The notes beneath the pieces are model-generated. The model searched no databases. It was not told where the DNA came from and was given only the letters and a program-made list of their open reading frames with translations. A program made the position numbers and the translations under genes. This document shows positions 35,513 through 43,300 of a stretch of 45,913 nucleotides of DNA, in pieces. The first letter of the stretch is position 1. Every line of letters begins with the position of its first letter. The DNA is taken from NCBI GenBank assembly GCA_012522615.1, contig JAAYKB010000059.1:1-45913 (forward strand). Direction: 5' to 3'. The DNA is from Clostridiales bacterium (GTDB taxonomy: Bacteria > Bacillota > Clostridia > Oscillospirales > Acutalibacteraceae).

Positions 35513-37966
35513 TTAACCATGGTTTTTAAAGACAAAGCCGCTGTCGTCCGCATCGACAATGATTGTGTCGCCGGCTTTAAAGATGCCCTCCAGCAGCTTT
35601 TCCGCCAATACGTCCTCAATCTTTGACTGTATGGCGCGGCGCAGCGGGCGGGCGCCATAGACCGGATCAAAGCCCTCTTTGGCAATCTTCTCGACAGCCG
35701 AGTCGGAGACTTCAACACGGATATCCATGTCCGCCATCCTCTTGTCGAGCTGTTTCAGCATGCGGCGGGCTATCTCCTGGATATCCTTTTGGTTGAGCTT
35801 GCTGAAGACGATAATATCATCTACACGGTTGAGAAATTCGGGTCTAAACGTCCGCTTCAGTTCGCTCATTACATTATCACGAATCCTCTGTTGTTCGTTC
35901 TCGTCATTGTCGCCGTGTCCCGCGGCGCCGAATCCAAGCCCATGCTTTTCGGTAATCAGACGGGCGCCGACGTTAGAGGTCATAATAATTACGGTGTTTT
36001 TGAAGTCTACCCGTCTGCCGTGGGCGTCGGTCAGGATGCCGTCCTCGAGAATCTGGAGCAGCATGTTAAACACATCGGGGTGTGCCTTTTCGATTTCGTC
36101 AAACAGCACCACCGAATAGGGCTTACGGCGAATCTTTTCGGTAAGCTGTCCGCCCTCGTCATAGCCGACATAGCCCGGGGGCGAGCCGACAAGGCGAGAC
36201 ACCGTGTGCTTTTCCATATATTCCGACATATCAAGCCGTATCATGGCGTTTTCGTCGCCGAACATGGCTTCGGCGAGCGCCTTGCACAGCTCGGTTTTGC
36301 CGACACCGGTGGGACCGAGGAAGATAAACGAACCTGTCGGGCGCTTTGGGTCCTTTAGTCCGACCCTACCGCGGCGAATAGCCTTGGAAACCGCCGTCAC
36401 AGCCTCGTCCTGTCCGACAATCCTTTCGTGCAGGATGCCCTCCATACGGAGAAGACGCTGCCCTTCCTCTTCGGTAAGCTGGACAACCGGAACCCCAGTC
36501 CAGCTTGACACAATCTCGGCTATCTCCCGTTCATTTACCTGACCGGTGATGCCGGAATTCTTTTCCTGCCATTCGTCTTTCATGGATTTGAGTTTTTCCT
36601 CTGTCTCCTTCTGCTGGTCACGCAGACGTGCGGCGCGCTCAAAATCCTGTTCGTTGACGGCCGATTTTTTTTCCTCGTCCAGCCGCTTAACCTCATCCTC
36701 AAGATGCTTCATATCCGGGGGCGGCGTGAATGCGCGCAGACGGACACGTGATGCCGCCTCGTCCACAAGGTCAATGGCCTTGTCCGGCAGATATCTGTCG
36801 GAAATATAACGGGCCGACAGCTTCACGGCGGCATCGATAGCCTCATCGGTAATCTTGACCTTGTGGTGGGCCTCATATTTATCCCTGAGTCCGCGCAGGA
36901 TCAGCACCGTTTCATCGGGGGTAGGCTCGCCGACCATAACCGGCTGGAAGCGCCGTTCCAGAGCGGCATCCTTTTCAATATGCTTGCGGTACTCGTCAAG
37001 GGTTGTGGCTCCGATAATCTGTAACTCTCCTCTTGCAAGGGTGGGCTTGAGTATATTGGCTGCATCCACAGCTCCCTCAGCCGCCCCCGCCCCGATTAAG
37101 GTATGAACTTCGTCGATAAACAGGATAACGTCACCGGTTTTTACTACCTCGTCAATTGCGCTCTTGATTCGCTCCTCGAAATCGCCGCGGTATTTTGTGC
37201 CCGCCACCATGCCGGTTAGGTCAAGAGTCACAACCCGCTTGCTACGCAGAAGCTCGGGCACCTCGTCGTCTGCTATTTTTTGAGCAAGCCCCTCAGCTAT
37301 GGCGGTTTTGCCTACGCCCGGCTCGCCGATAAGACAGGGGTTATTCTTTGTGCGGCGTGATAGAATCTGTATTACCCGCTCAATCTCGTCAACCCGACCT
37401 ATGACAGGGTCAATCTTGCCCTCGCGGGCATGCTGTGTCAGATCGCGTCCGAACTGGTCCAGTGTCGGGGTTTTGCCTCCAGAACGAGTTCTTCCGCGCA
37501 TGCTTTCGGAAGCCGTCTGCGGGGCACTCATACCGACAGCCTGTGAAATATCGCCGAACAGATCGTCCGCGCGTGCCCCCAAAGCCGCGAGAAGCCTTAC
37601 AGCCACACTGCTTTCATCCCGTAGTATAGCCAACAGAATATGCTCGGTTCCGACATAGCCGTGCTGCATAGCGGCGGCTTCGCTCATTGCCATTTCCATC
37701 GCCTTTTTAGCACGAGGCGTAAAATCATCGGGAGCCAAACGGCTAGGCTCTCCTCTGGAACCGGTCTGAGAAATGGTCTCCCGATACTGGGCGGCAGTCA
37801 CGCCGCGAGCCCCCAGAACCGAGGCCGCCACCCCGGTCCCCTCCCGGAGAAGTCCGAGCACAATATGCTCGGTTCCTATATAAGTATGTCCAAGCTCCTG
37901 CGCCGCTTCAATCGCGAGATTAAGCGCAGTATTTGCTTTTTCGGTAAAACCTTTAAAACGATACAT
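35513..37966 (-). CDS. clpC: ATP-dependent Clp protease ATP-binding subunit ClpC
   Basis: Hsp100 unfoldase that feeds ClpP, 817 residues. Two N-terminal repeat domains (FTEKANTALNLAIEAAQ and FTPRAKKAMEMAMSEA, each with GTEHI), AAA-1 with Walker A GEPGVGKT and Walker B ILFIDEVH, a UVR-type middle segment (NEQDFERAARLRDQQKETEE), AAA-2 with GPTGVGKT and VVLFDEIEKAH, and the FNRVDDIIVF sensor region. The middle domain is the docking site for adaptors such as McsB. AAGGAAGG precedes the ATG. It is the last gene of the operon. Confidence 0.97.
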   Translation of the reverse strand: MYRFKGFTEKANTALNLAIEAAQELGHTYIGTEHIVLGLLREGTGVAASVLGARGVTAAQYRETISQTGSRGEPSRLAPDDFTPRAKKAMEMAMSEAAAMQHGYVGTEHILLAILRDESSVAVRLLAALGARADDLFGDISQAVGMSAPQTASESMRGRTRSGGKTPTLDQFGRDLTQHAREGKIDPVIGRVDEIERVIQILSRRTKNNPCLIGEPGVGKTAIAEGLAQKIADDEVPELLRSKRVVTLDLTGMVAGTKYRGDFEERIKSAIDEVVKTGDVILFIDEVHTLIGAGAAEGAVDAANILKPTLARGELQIIGATTLDEYRKHIEKDAALERRFQPVMVGEPTPDETVLILRGLRDKYEAHHKVKITDEAIDAAVKLSARYISDRYLPDKAIDLVDEAASRVRLRAFTPPPDMKHLEDEVKRLDEEKKSAVNEQDFERAARLRDQQKETEEKLKSMKDEWQEKNSGITGQVNEREIAEIVSSWTGVPVVQLTEEEGQRLLRMEGILHERIVGQDEAVTAVSKAIRRGRVGLKDPKRPTGSFIFLGPTGVGKTELCKALAEAMFGDENAMIRLDMSEYMEKHTVSRLVGSPPGYVGYDEGGQLTEKIRRKPYSVVLFDEIEKAHPDVFNMLLQILEDGILTDAHGRRVDFKNTVIIMTSNVGARLITEKHGLGFGAAGHGDNDENEQQRIRDNVMSELKRTFRPEFLNRVDDIIVFSKLNQKDIQEIARRMLKQLDKRMADMDIRVEVSDSAVEKIAKEGFDPVYGARPLRRAIQSKIEDVLAEKLLEGIFKAGDTIIVDADDSGFVFKNHG

Positions 37967-37999
37967 AGCTACCTTCCTTTCATGCTCCAGTCTTTGCTG

Positions 38000-39043
38000 T
38001 TACTGCGGACTTGTTCCCGAAAGACGAGATCTTACCATTTTTGCACGTTCAACGTCCCGCTCCGACGGTTCCATATCCCGCCTGTTGGCTGCCATGATGG
38101 TGGCAGGCTGGACATCGCAGATAAGTCCGCTTATGGTGTCGAGTCCGACTCCTTTAACAATTCCGAGCGCAACCCCGACCCGCAGATTGGATATCAGGGT
38201 CATAAACTCGTCATGGGATAAAAGCCTTGCGGTCTGGAGTAGCCCAAGCGAGCGCCATATCATATCCTCAAACCGCGGATTCTTCCGAAGCTGTTCGCGC
38301 CCCGTCCGCTCTTCCCGAATTATCTGGGCGGCGATACCCTTGAGGTTTTCTATTGCGGCCTGTTCCGAAATACCCAGCGTCACCTGATTTGAAAGCTGGT
38401 AGATTGCCCCCTCCGGCTTGCTCCCCTCGCCGTACAGACCCCTGATGGTAAGTCCCAGCTTGGAAACGGTGTTTGCCATCTGCTGTATGGCTCCGCGCTC
38501 GTGAAGTGCCGGAAGATGCAGCATGATTGAAGCCCGCATGCCGGTCCCGAGATTTGTCGGGCATTGTGTAAGATATCCGAGCCTTTCGTCAAACGCAAAG
38601 CCCAGCCGCTTATCAAGCTCGGTATCAATCTCGTCGGCGATTTTATAAGCATCATCCAAATCCAACCCGGGACGCATTACTTGAATTCGGAGATGGTCCT
38701 CCTCGTTTATCATAATGCTGACGCTTTCGTCCTTTTTCAGAACCAGAGCGCTCCCCTCGTTACAACGTGAAAATTCGGGGCTTATCAGATGTCGCTCCAC
38801 CATGGAAAGTGCATCTCTGGCTTCCATATTGCTCATTTCAAGAAAATCGAAGTCATCCGCTTTGCTGCTATCCTTTAACGCCGCCCGCACCTTTTTGGGC
38901 ACTTCGTTTTTCCGCTCGCCTCCCAATCCCGCCGGGAAGGGAACATCGCTCAGATTCCGTGCCAGCCGGACACGGGTGCTTATAACGACATCGCCGTCGG
39001 ATCCGCTTTGCTGATACCATTTAGCGATTTTGTTCTTCATCAT
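38000..39043 (-). CDS. mcsB: Protein arginine kinase McsB
   Basis: Phosphorylates arginines and so marks proteins for ClpCP, 347 residues. STRVRLARNL (22-31), the NEEDHLRIQ loop near 113-121 with the catalytic Glu, and LYGEGSKPEGAIYQLSNQVTLG are the phosphagen-kinase-like active-site elements; the family's C-terminal phosphoarginine-sensing region is present. The start taken is ATG 39043, nine bases after AGGAAGGA; ATGs at 39040 and 39052 are alternatives. It lies 33 bases before clpC and 77 bases after mcsA. Confidence 0.95.
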   Translation of the reverse strand: MMKNKIAKWYQQSGSDGDVVISTRVRLARNLSDVPFPAGLGGERKNEVPKKVRAALKDSSKADDFDFLEMSNMEARDALSMVERHLISPEFSRCNEGSALVLKKDESVSIMINEEDHLRIQVMRPGLDLDDAYKIADEIDTELDKRLGFAFDERLGYLTQCPTNLGTGMRASIMLHLPALHERGAIQQMANTVSKLGLTIRGLYGEGSKPEGAIYQLSNQVTLGISEQAAIENLKGIAAQIIREERTGREQLRKNPRFEDMIWRSLGLLQTARLLSHDEFMTLISNLRVGVALGIVKGVGLDTISGLICDVQPATIMAANRRDMEPSERDVERAKMVRSRLSGTSPQ

Positions 39044-39120
39044 TATAACCATTCCTTCCTATGTTGTAGTTGGGTTCACATCCGCCGTAAAATGGCGGGT
39101 TTCATCGAGATGACACACCC

Positions 39121-39624
39121 TCAAGGCTGCTCGTCCTGCTTTTCCAGCTCGCGAATACGGTCACGTAGCTGGGCACATTTTTCGTACTGCTGCAGCTTGA
39201 TGCACTCGGAAAGCTCTGCGCGCATCCTGTCAATCTCTTTTTCTTTCCTAAGGCTGTCACCGGCGCCCTGAGGAATCTTGCCGGTATGTCCGGCTTTGCC
39301 GTGTATTCGATGGATTGAAGGCAGAAGCCGGTCGTAAAAGGTGGTATAGCATGTGGGACAGCCTGCCTTGCCCGACTCTGCAATCTCCCTGAAGCTGTGA
39401 CCGCAGCCCTCGCATCTTACGGCGTCGGCAGTTAAACGGGATGCCGGCTCGGCAAAAAGGCTTCCCCAGAAATCCCCGAGATCAAATCCTATGCCCCCGA
39501 ACATCGAATCATAGCCCTGCTTTGACGCGCATTTCGAGCATAAATGTATCTGGGCTGTCTGTCCGTTTATGGTTTTCTTGATAAAAGTTGTTGCTACATT
39601 CTTTCCGCAGTTTTGACACAACAT
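39121..39624 (-). CDS. mcsA: McsB activator McsA (UVR-domain zinc protein)
   Basis: 167 residues with four CxxC pairs (Cys3/6, 29/32, 71/74, 89/92) forming two zinc sites, and a C-terminal UVR coiled coil at about 131-165 (EIDRMRAELSECIKLQQYEKCAQLRDRIRELE). McsA activates the McsB kinase and senses heavy metals and thiol stress. AAAGGATG precedes the ATG. It stands in the usual place between ctsR and mcsB. Confidence 0.95.
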   Translation of the reverse strand: MLCQNCGKNVATTFIKKTINGQTAQIHLCSKCASKQGYDSMFGGIGFDLGDFWGSLFAEPASRLTADAVRCEGCGHSFREIAESGKAGCPTCYTTFYDRLLPSIHRIHGKAGHTGKIPQGAGDSLRKEKEIDRMRAELSECIKLQQYEKCAQLRDRIRELEKQDEQP

Positions 39625-39671
39625 ATAAATTCATCCTTTCTTAAAATTCGATTTATGCGTCCCGATAGCTT

Positions 39672-40130
39672 TTATGAGATTAGTGCTGTCAGCATCTGTT
39701 TTAAGAGGGCCGCCCGCAGAAGATCGCGTTGTTCCATCGGCACGTCACGGTATGCCTGATCCGAAAGAGCCGCCAGCATCAACCGCGCAGAGGATTTGGA
39801 AATTAACTGCTGGTACAACAGATTTTGCACGATAGCTTGGGCGGTCGCGGCATTCAGAGAGTTCCCGACCGCGTTTACGGTGTGCATGAGGGGGGACATT
39901 CCCCGCTCCAGCTTAACGCGCCGGATGCGGATATACCCGCCGCCGCCCCTTCTGCTCTCAATCACATACCCCTGCTCCGGAGTAAAACGCGAGGTCAGAA
40001 CATAGTTTATTTGGCTTGGCACACAGCCCAGTTCCTCGGCAAGTTCGTTGCGCCTCAGTTCGGCTTCCCCGTCGTCTGCACATTCCATCATACGTAGAAT
40101 ATAGGCAGCGATTTCGTCACTTAAACGCAT
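39672..40130 (-). CDS. ctsR: Heat-shock repressor CtsR
   Basis: 152 residues. The N-terminal winged helix (MRLSDEIAAYILRMMECADDGEAELRRNELAEELGCVPSQINYVL) and the glycine loop RRGGGGYIRI, which acts as the thermosensor in Bacillus, are intact. The C-terminal part is the dimer and McsB-recognition domain. AAGGAG stands nine bases before ATG. The repressor lies behind two CtsR operators, so the operon is autoregulated. Confidence 0.96.
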   Translation of the reverse strand: MRLSDEIAAYILRMMECADDGEAELRRNELAEELGCVPSQINYVLTSRFTPEQGYVIESRRGGGGYIRIRRVKLERGMSPLMHTVNAVGNSLNAATAQAIVQNLLYQQLISKSSARLMLAALSDQAYRDVPMEQRDLLRAALLKQMLTALIS

Positions 40131-40160
40131 TTTGGAAAACTCCTTTTGCTTATATTATAA

Positions 40161-40177
40161 ATTGACCTTTACTGACT
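40161..40177 (-). promoter_or_regulatory. CtsR operator, downstream site
   Basis: Read on the minus strand: AGTCAGT-AAA-GGTCAAT, matching the CtsR direct heptad repeat (RGTCAAA-NAN-RGTCAAA) with three mismatches. It lies just after the -10 box, where bound repressor would block transcription start. Confidence 0.75.
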
Positions 40178-40187
40178 TTTCAAATGC

Positions 40188-40217
40188 ATTATACCTCCGA
40201 AGGTAAATAATGGTCAA
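40188..40217 (-). promoter_or_regulatory. Sigma-A promoter of the ctsR operon
   Basis: On the minus strand TTGACC (40217-40212), an 18-base spacer and a perfect TATAAT (40193-40188). Confidence 0.75.
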
Positions 40218-40234
40218 AGTCAGAAATGGTCAAT
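40218..40234 (+). promoter_or_regulatory. CtsR operator, upstream site
   Basis: Read on the plus strand: AGTCAGA-AAT-GGTCAAT, two heptads with a 3-base spacer whose middle base is A, as the CtsR consensus demands. It abuts the -35 box and is oriented opposite to the downstream site. Confidence 0.75.
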
Positions 40235-40281
40235 TATAGCCTATATAAAGTATAAATAACCCAAATATTTTGAATAGCTTT

Positions 40282-40482
40282 CTAAACCTTTGAATTCCTC
40301 TTTTTTTTGCTGTTTTTCATATTCTGGCTGTTTTTAGATTGTGAAAAACGGCGGGCGTGAATGCGGCTGTGATCTTCTTCGGAGAAAGGATCAGGAGAAA
40401 GCTCCTCCGCAACCTCCCAGTCGTTGTCGGGGTGATAGCCCTTCTTTGCATTTCCCGCAAATCCAAAACCTGAGCGTTTCAT
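40282..40482 (-). CDS. Small basic hypothetical protein
   Basis: 66 residues from ATG 40482, opening MKRSGFGFAGNAKKGYHPDNDWEV and ending in a Lys/Asn/Ser-rich tail. Not recognised. The nearest purine-rich site (AAAGGA) is about 13 bases upstream, longer than ideal; a GTG reading to 40515 is the alternative. It lies immediately upstream of ctsR on the same strand, but the ctsR promoter lies between them. It may be real or chance. Confidence 0.4.
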   Translation of the reverse strand: MKRSGFGFAGNAKKGYHPDNDWEVAEELSPDPFSEEDHSRIHARRFSQSKNSQNMKNSKKKRNSKV

Positions 40483-40583
40483 GAAACAAACCACGTCCTT
40501 TCGGTGCTTTATCACGGATTAAAAAGCCTTAATCCTCTCTGCCGATAGCCTATGCACGGGAGTTGCCGATTATTCAAAATGTA

Positions 40584-40611
40584 ACCGCATCAATTTACCT
40601 TTCATAGAATG
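40584..40611 (+). promoter_or_regulatory. Possible sigma-K-type promoter
   Basis: AC (40584-40585), 17 bases, then CATAGAATG (40603-40611) against the sigma-K pattern AC-N16/17-CATANNNTA, one mismatch. It lies 31 bases before a short hydrophobic ORF. Confidence 0.4.
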
Positions 40612-40641
40612 TGTCGAAAGCCCATGAAAGGGGGTAAGCAT

Positions 40642-40725
40642 ATGAGCCTTAGTAATATGTTTGGCGACCTGGACTGCTCTTGGCTGCTTTTCATCATTAT
40701 TGTAATCCTGCTTCTTGAGGATTAG
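40642..40725 (+). CDS. 27-residue hydrophobic peptide, possible spore peptide
   Basis: MSLSNMFGDLDC then SWLLFIIIVILLLED: a polar head and one membrane-length hydrophobic run. GAAAGGGGG stands seven bases before the ATG. Its build (short Gly/Asp/Cys head, then an Ile/Leu block) resembles the tiny sporulation peptides of the YjcZ/SscA kind found in many Firmicutes, though sequence identity cannot be claimed. A 7-bp inverted repeat, CTTTCAT (40599-40605) with ATGAAAG (40624-40630), reaches up to the ribosome binding site. Confidence 0.6.
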   Translation: MSLSNMFGDLDCSWLLFIIIVILLLED

Positions 40726-40786
40726 TTACGCAGATTTCCTGTCTCTCGATTCGCAATAGAAATGATAGTAATATAATATCGAAAAG

Positions 40787-40817
40787 CGGCGCACTGATTC
40801 GGGACACGCCGTTTTTT
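40787..40817 (+). terminator. Terminator after the small peptide
   Basis: CGGCG (40787-40791) with CGCCG (40807-40811), a 15-base loop, and TTTTTT. Confidence 0.6.
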
Positions 40818-40877
40818 CTTTATATTGCGTTTTACGTTATAACGGAATTTTGACACGGACATAACGGAATTTAGGGG

Positions 40878-40906
40878 TTGCAAAAGGGCCGGTTTCGGTG
40901 TAGAAT
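40878..40906 (+). promoter_or_regulatory. Sigma-A promoter of tRNA-Arg
   Basis: TTGCAA (40878-40883), exactly 17 bases, TAGAAT (40901-40906), 25 bases before the tRNA. Confidence 0.7.
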
Positions 40907-40931
40907 AATCGTTGCCTCATCAAAACAATAT

Positions 40932-41008
40932 CCGCCCGTGGCGAAGTTGGATATCGCAGCAGATTCCGATTCTGAAGGACGGGGGTTCGAATCCCTCCGG
41001 GCGGGCCA
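40932..41008 (+). tRNA. tRNA-Arg (anticodon CCG)
   Basis: 77 bases with encoded CCA (41006-41008). The acceptor stem CCGCCCG pairs with CGGGCGG, the D stem GCGA with TCGC, the loop TTCCGAT carries anticodon CCG (40966-40968), and the T arm is GGGGG-TTCGAAT-CCCTC with one G-T pair. The outermost anticodon-stem pair is G-A, a mild oddity. Confidence 0.93.
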
Positions 41009-41038
41009 TAATCATCTGACAAAAAAGATGCACACACG

Positions 41039-41065
41039 AAAAACCCGCTAACCATGCGGGTTTTT
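41039..41065 (+). terminator. Terminator of tRNA-Arg
   Basis: Perfect 10-bp stem AAAAACCCGC (41039-41048) with GCGGGTTTTT (41056-41065) around a 7-base loop. Confidence 0.9.
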
Positions 41066-41179
41066 CGCTATTTATACCTCAAAAAATTTACCCCTCGTTT
41101 TATAGATGCCAAAACGCTGTTTTCCCACTATTTGTAGATGAACTTCGCGTGATGACCTTATTTAAGAATATTTACATAA

Positions 41180-41209
41180 CCTGCTGAAGTTTAAAATCAG
41201 CGGGTTTTT
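41180..41209 (+). terminator. Second terminator hairpin, upstream of the DUF4314 gene
   Basis: CCTGCTGA (41180-41187) with TCAGCGGG (41197-41204, one G-T pair), then TTTTT. Its 3' half, GCGGGTTTTTC, repeats the 3' half of the tRNA-Arg terminator. It ends 26 bases before the next start codon, so it may attenuate that gene or be the left-over of an older transcript end. Confidence 0.65.
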
Positions 41210-41234
41210 CTATTTTAACAGGAGGTAAAACAGT

Positions 41235-41462
41235 ATGCGCAGATTTCCATCAGGGGAAGTTTTACAAAAGCAAAAAGAACAATTAAGACAAATGTATCCG
41301 GTCGGTACCCGTATTGAACTAAAAGGGTTATGCGATGACGAGCGGGATATGCCGCCCGGCTTGCGCGGAACGGTAGTCGGAATGGATGACCAGCCGGCTC
41401 TATTAATGCACTGGGATAATGGTATTAACATATTTTCACTATTTTTTCAAGTCTTGTTATGA
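41235..41462 (+). CDS. DUF4314-like small protein with altered C-terminus
   Basis: 75 residues. MRRFPSGEVLQKQKEQLRQMYPVGTRIELKG, MPPGLRGTVVGMDDQPALLMHWDNG is the DUF4314 pattern (PxGTR-E L, PPGxRGTV, WDNG), a domain frequent on clostridial conjugative elements. After WDNG the expected ending is replaced by INIFSLFFQVLL and a stop, so the last 15 or so residues look truncated or recombined. AGGAGGT stands seven bases before ATG. Confidence 0.75.
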   Translation: MRRFPSGEVLQKQKEQLRQMYPVGTRIELKGLCDDERDMPPGLRGTVVGMDDQPALLMHWDNGINIFSLFFQVLL

Positions 41463-41515
41463 GCGATAGAATGGTGTATAAAGAATTATACTCTATCACA
41501 GAAAGGGTTGGTTTT

Positions 41516-42400
41516 ATGAATAATATGACGGCAAAAGTGAGCTGCTTTGCACGTGCATACCATTATAAGAATAATAACCAATGGGTTTTTAAAGATGGTA
41601 TTGCGGAGATGATTTTAGGTGATAAGGACTATTTAAGTATTGCAGACAATATGGCAAAAGGCATACAATTTTTTGCACCGGGGTTTACAGGCGATGCATC
41701 TGAAGCATTAAGATTCATTGTAAATCATCAACTATCACCATCAGTACTTGGACGAAGTGCTTTTTGCGAAAAGTATTTGATGAACGAGGTGGCCATTGGT
41801 TGCAAACAATATGTGCTGTTTGCGGCAGGTTATGATACTTTTTCATTCAGAAACACCATTAAAGAACTGAGAATATTTGAACTTGATCTACCAGAAATGA
41901 TTGCTGATAAGAAAGAAAGAGTAGAGGGTTGCGGACTTGTTTATCCTGACAATACTTTGCTGTTACCGTGCAATTTGGCGGGTGACGACTGGACATCGTT
42001 AATATGCGATAATGGATTTCAAAAGACAGCTAAATCTTTTGGCAGCCTTCTTGGAATAAGTTATTATCTGTCAAAAGAAGACTTTAAAAAATTGATTTTT
42101 AGAATATCATCAATATTCACATCTGGTTCTGCGATTTGCTTTGACTATCCTGTAGAAGCCGAAGGAGAAGAAAGCGTGAAAAACCGTCAGCTTGCGGATG
42201 CTGCAGGTGAACCAATGCAGGCAAAATATATATATGAGGAAATGGAAATATTATTAGAAGAAAATGGATTTTTAATCTATGAACATTTGGATGAGAATGA
42301 AATGACTAAGCAGTATTTTGCGGACTATAACGCATCTATGCCGGAGCATACAATATCAGCATCTAAGGGTGTTCATTATCTGCTTGCTGTAAAGCAGTAA
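41516..42400 (+). CDS. Class I SAM-dependent methyltransferase, leucine-carboxyl-methyltransferase-like
   Basis: 294 residues. KQYVLFAAGYDTFSFR corresponds to the SAM-binding VVxLGAGxDTxxxR block of the LCM/PPM1 family, followed by IFELDLPEMIADKKER (acidic loop) and GISYYLSKEDFKKLI, FDYPVE. Bacterial members methylate small molecules or unknown targets. The start is ATG 41516, eight bases after AAAGGG; upstream in-frame ATGs overlap the preceding gene. It is distinctly AT-rich, unlike the core genes, and stands alone. Confidence 0.85.
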   Translation: MNNMTAKVSCFARAYHYKNNNQWVFKDGIAEMILGDKDYLSIADNMAKGIQFFAPGFTGDASEALRFIVNHQLSPSVLGRSAFCEKYLMNEVAIGCKQYVLFAAGYDTFSFRNTIKELRIFELDLPEMIADKKERVEGCGLVYPDNTLLLPCNLAGDDWTSLICDNGFQKTAKSFGSLLGISYYLSKEDFKKLIFRISSIFTSGSAICFDYPVEAEGEESVKNRQLADAAGEPMQAKYIYEEMEILLEENGFLIYEHLDENEMTKQYFADYNASMPEHTISASKGVHYLLAVKQ

Positions 42401-42627
42401 TTCATCCTTTGATAATTCGAAGTCAACTATTGGTTAGCTACCGGCTGCCAGACGGAATTGGTTTTATAGAAGTTTTTAGACAACACCTGCAACTTCTTTG
42501 AACTGAAAAATTAGGAGGAGGAAAATCAATATACTTTAAAATAGTAACCTCTACACCTATGTAGACAACGTGTAGATTCATTATATCAACTTCATCTTTT
42601 TGTCAGTGGATTACAAAAAACGAAAAC

Positions 42628-43149
42628 CACCGGCGATGCCGATGGTTCCAAAAAGTTTTAGCTATGCGGAGAAAAAATATCCTCCTTTGATATAATAGGA
42701 GCAGGTTTGCCAACCGCAACTAAAAATCAAAGGAGGAATCAAGTCGTGAAACTTGATACAAACAGTTTAGCACAATTAAGTTGGTCTTGCACATCACAAA
42801 ATGGAATTGTAAGTACCATATAGTGTCTGCACCAAAATATCGCCGATAAATAATATATGGAAAGATTAAGGCGGATAAAGGCTGTGCGAATACAATCAAG
42901 TAGAAATAATAGAGGCAGAGGCATATAAAGATCATATACACATGCTGATATCAATTCCGCCGAAGTACAGTGAATCTCAAATTATGGGCTACCTCAAAGG
43001 AAAAAGTAGCCTGATGATTTTTGAAAAATATGCGAATATGAAATACAAATATGGGACCCGACATTTCTGGTGCAGAGTGTTTTTTATTATATATGTTTAA
43101 TACTGTATACTGTTTAACGCATATTTAATACACAAAAAGACCGGTGGTT
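42628..43149 (+). mobile_element. Decayed IS200/IS605-type insertion sequence
   Basis: The left end has a stem AACCACCGGC-GAT-GCCGATGGTT (42628-42650, one mismatch), as in IS200 subterminal hairpins, and CCGGTGGTT at 43141-43149 is the probable relic of the right end. Between them is a broken transposase gene. The 227 bases before it (42401-42627) hold nothing that I can identify. Confidence 0.7.
42746..43099 (+). pseudogene. tnpA: TnpA (Y1/HUH transposase) pseudogene
   Basis: Pieces of an IS200-like transposase occur in several frames: MKLDTNSLAQLSW from GTG 42746 behind AGGAGG, then WNCKYHIVSAPKYRR-stop-IIYGKIKADKG, then EIIEAEAYKDHIHMLISIPPKYSESQIMGYLKGKSSLMIFEKYANMKYKYGTRHFWCRV in the last frame. 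The HUH metal site (DHIHM) can be read, but in-frame stops, frameshifts and loss of the catalytic-Tyr end make it inactive. Confidence 0.85.
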
Positions 43150-43202
43150 CTATCACTTATTCTAATTCTAAAAAAATACTATAAAACAAAATAAAAAGGC
43201 TA

Positions 43203-43231
43203 TTGTTGCTGTTTTGCTCTAATGATACGAT
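43203..43231 (+). promoter_or_regulatory. Weak promoter candidate before the URO-D gene
   Basis: TTGTTG (43203-43208), 17 bases, TACGAT (43226-43231). Both boxes have two mismatches. Confidence 0.3.
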
Positions 43232-43300
43232 ATAGATGAAAATCTTTAAAAAAGGCAGGTGTTTGGTATTGGTATCTTCAGGATATCAATATCCTCACAT

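Noticed and set aside
35351..35626. 91-codon plus-strand ORF over the clpC end
   Set aside because: It crosses the 72-bp inverted-repeat element and the clpC terminator and overlaps clpC antisense.
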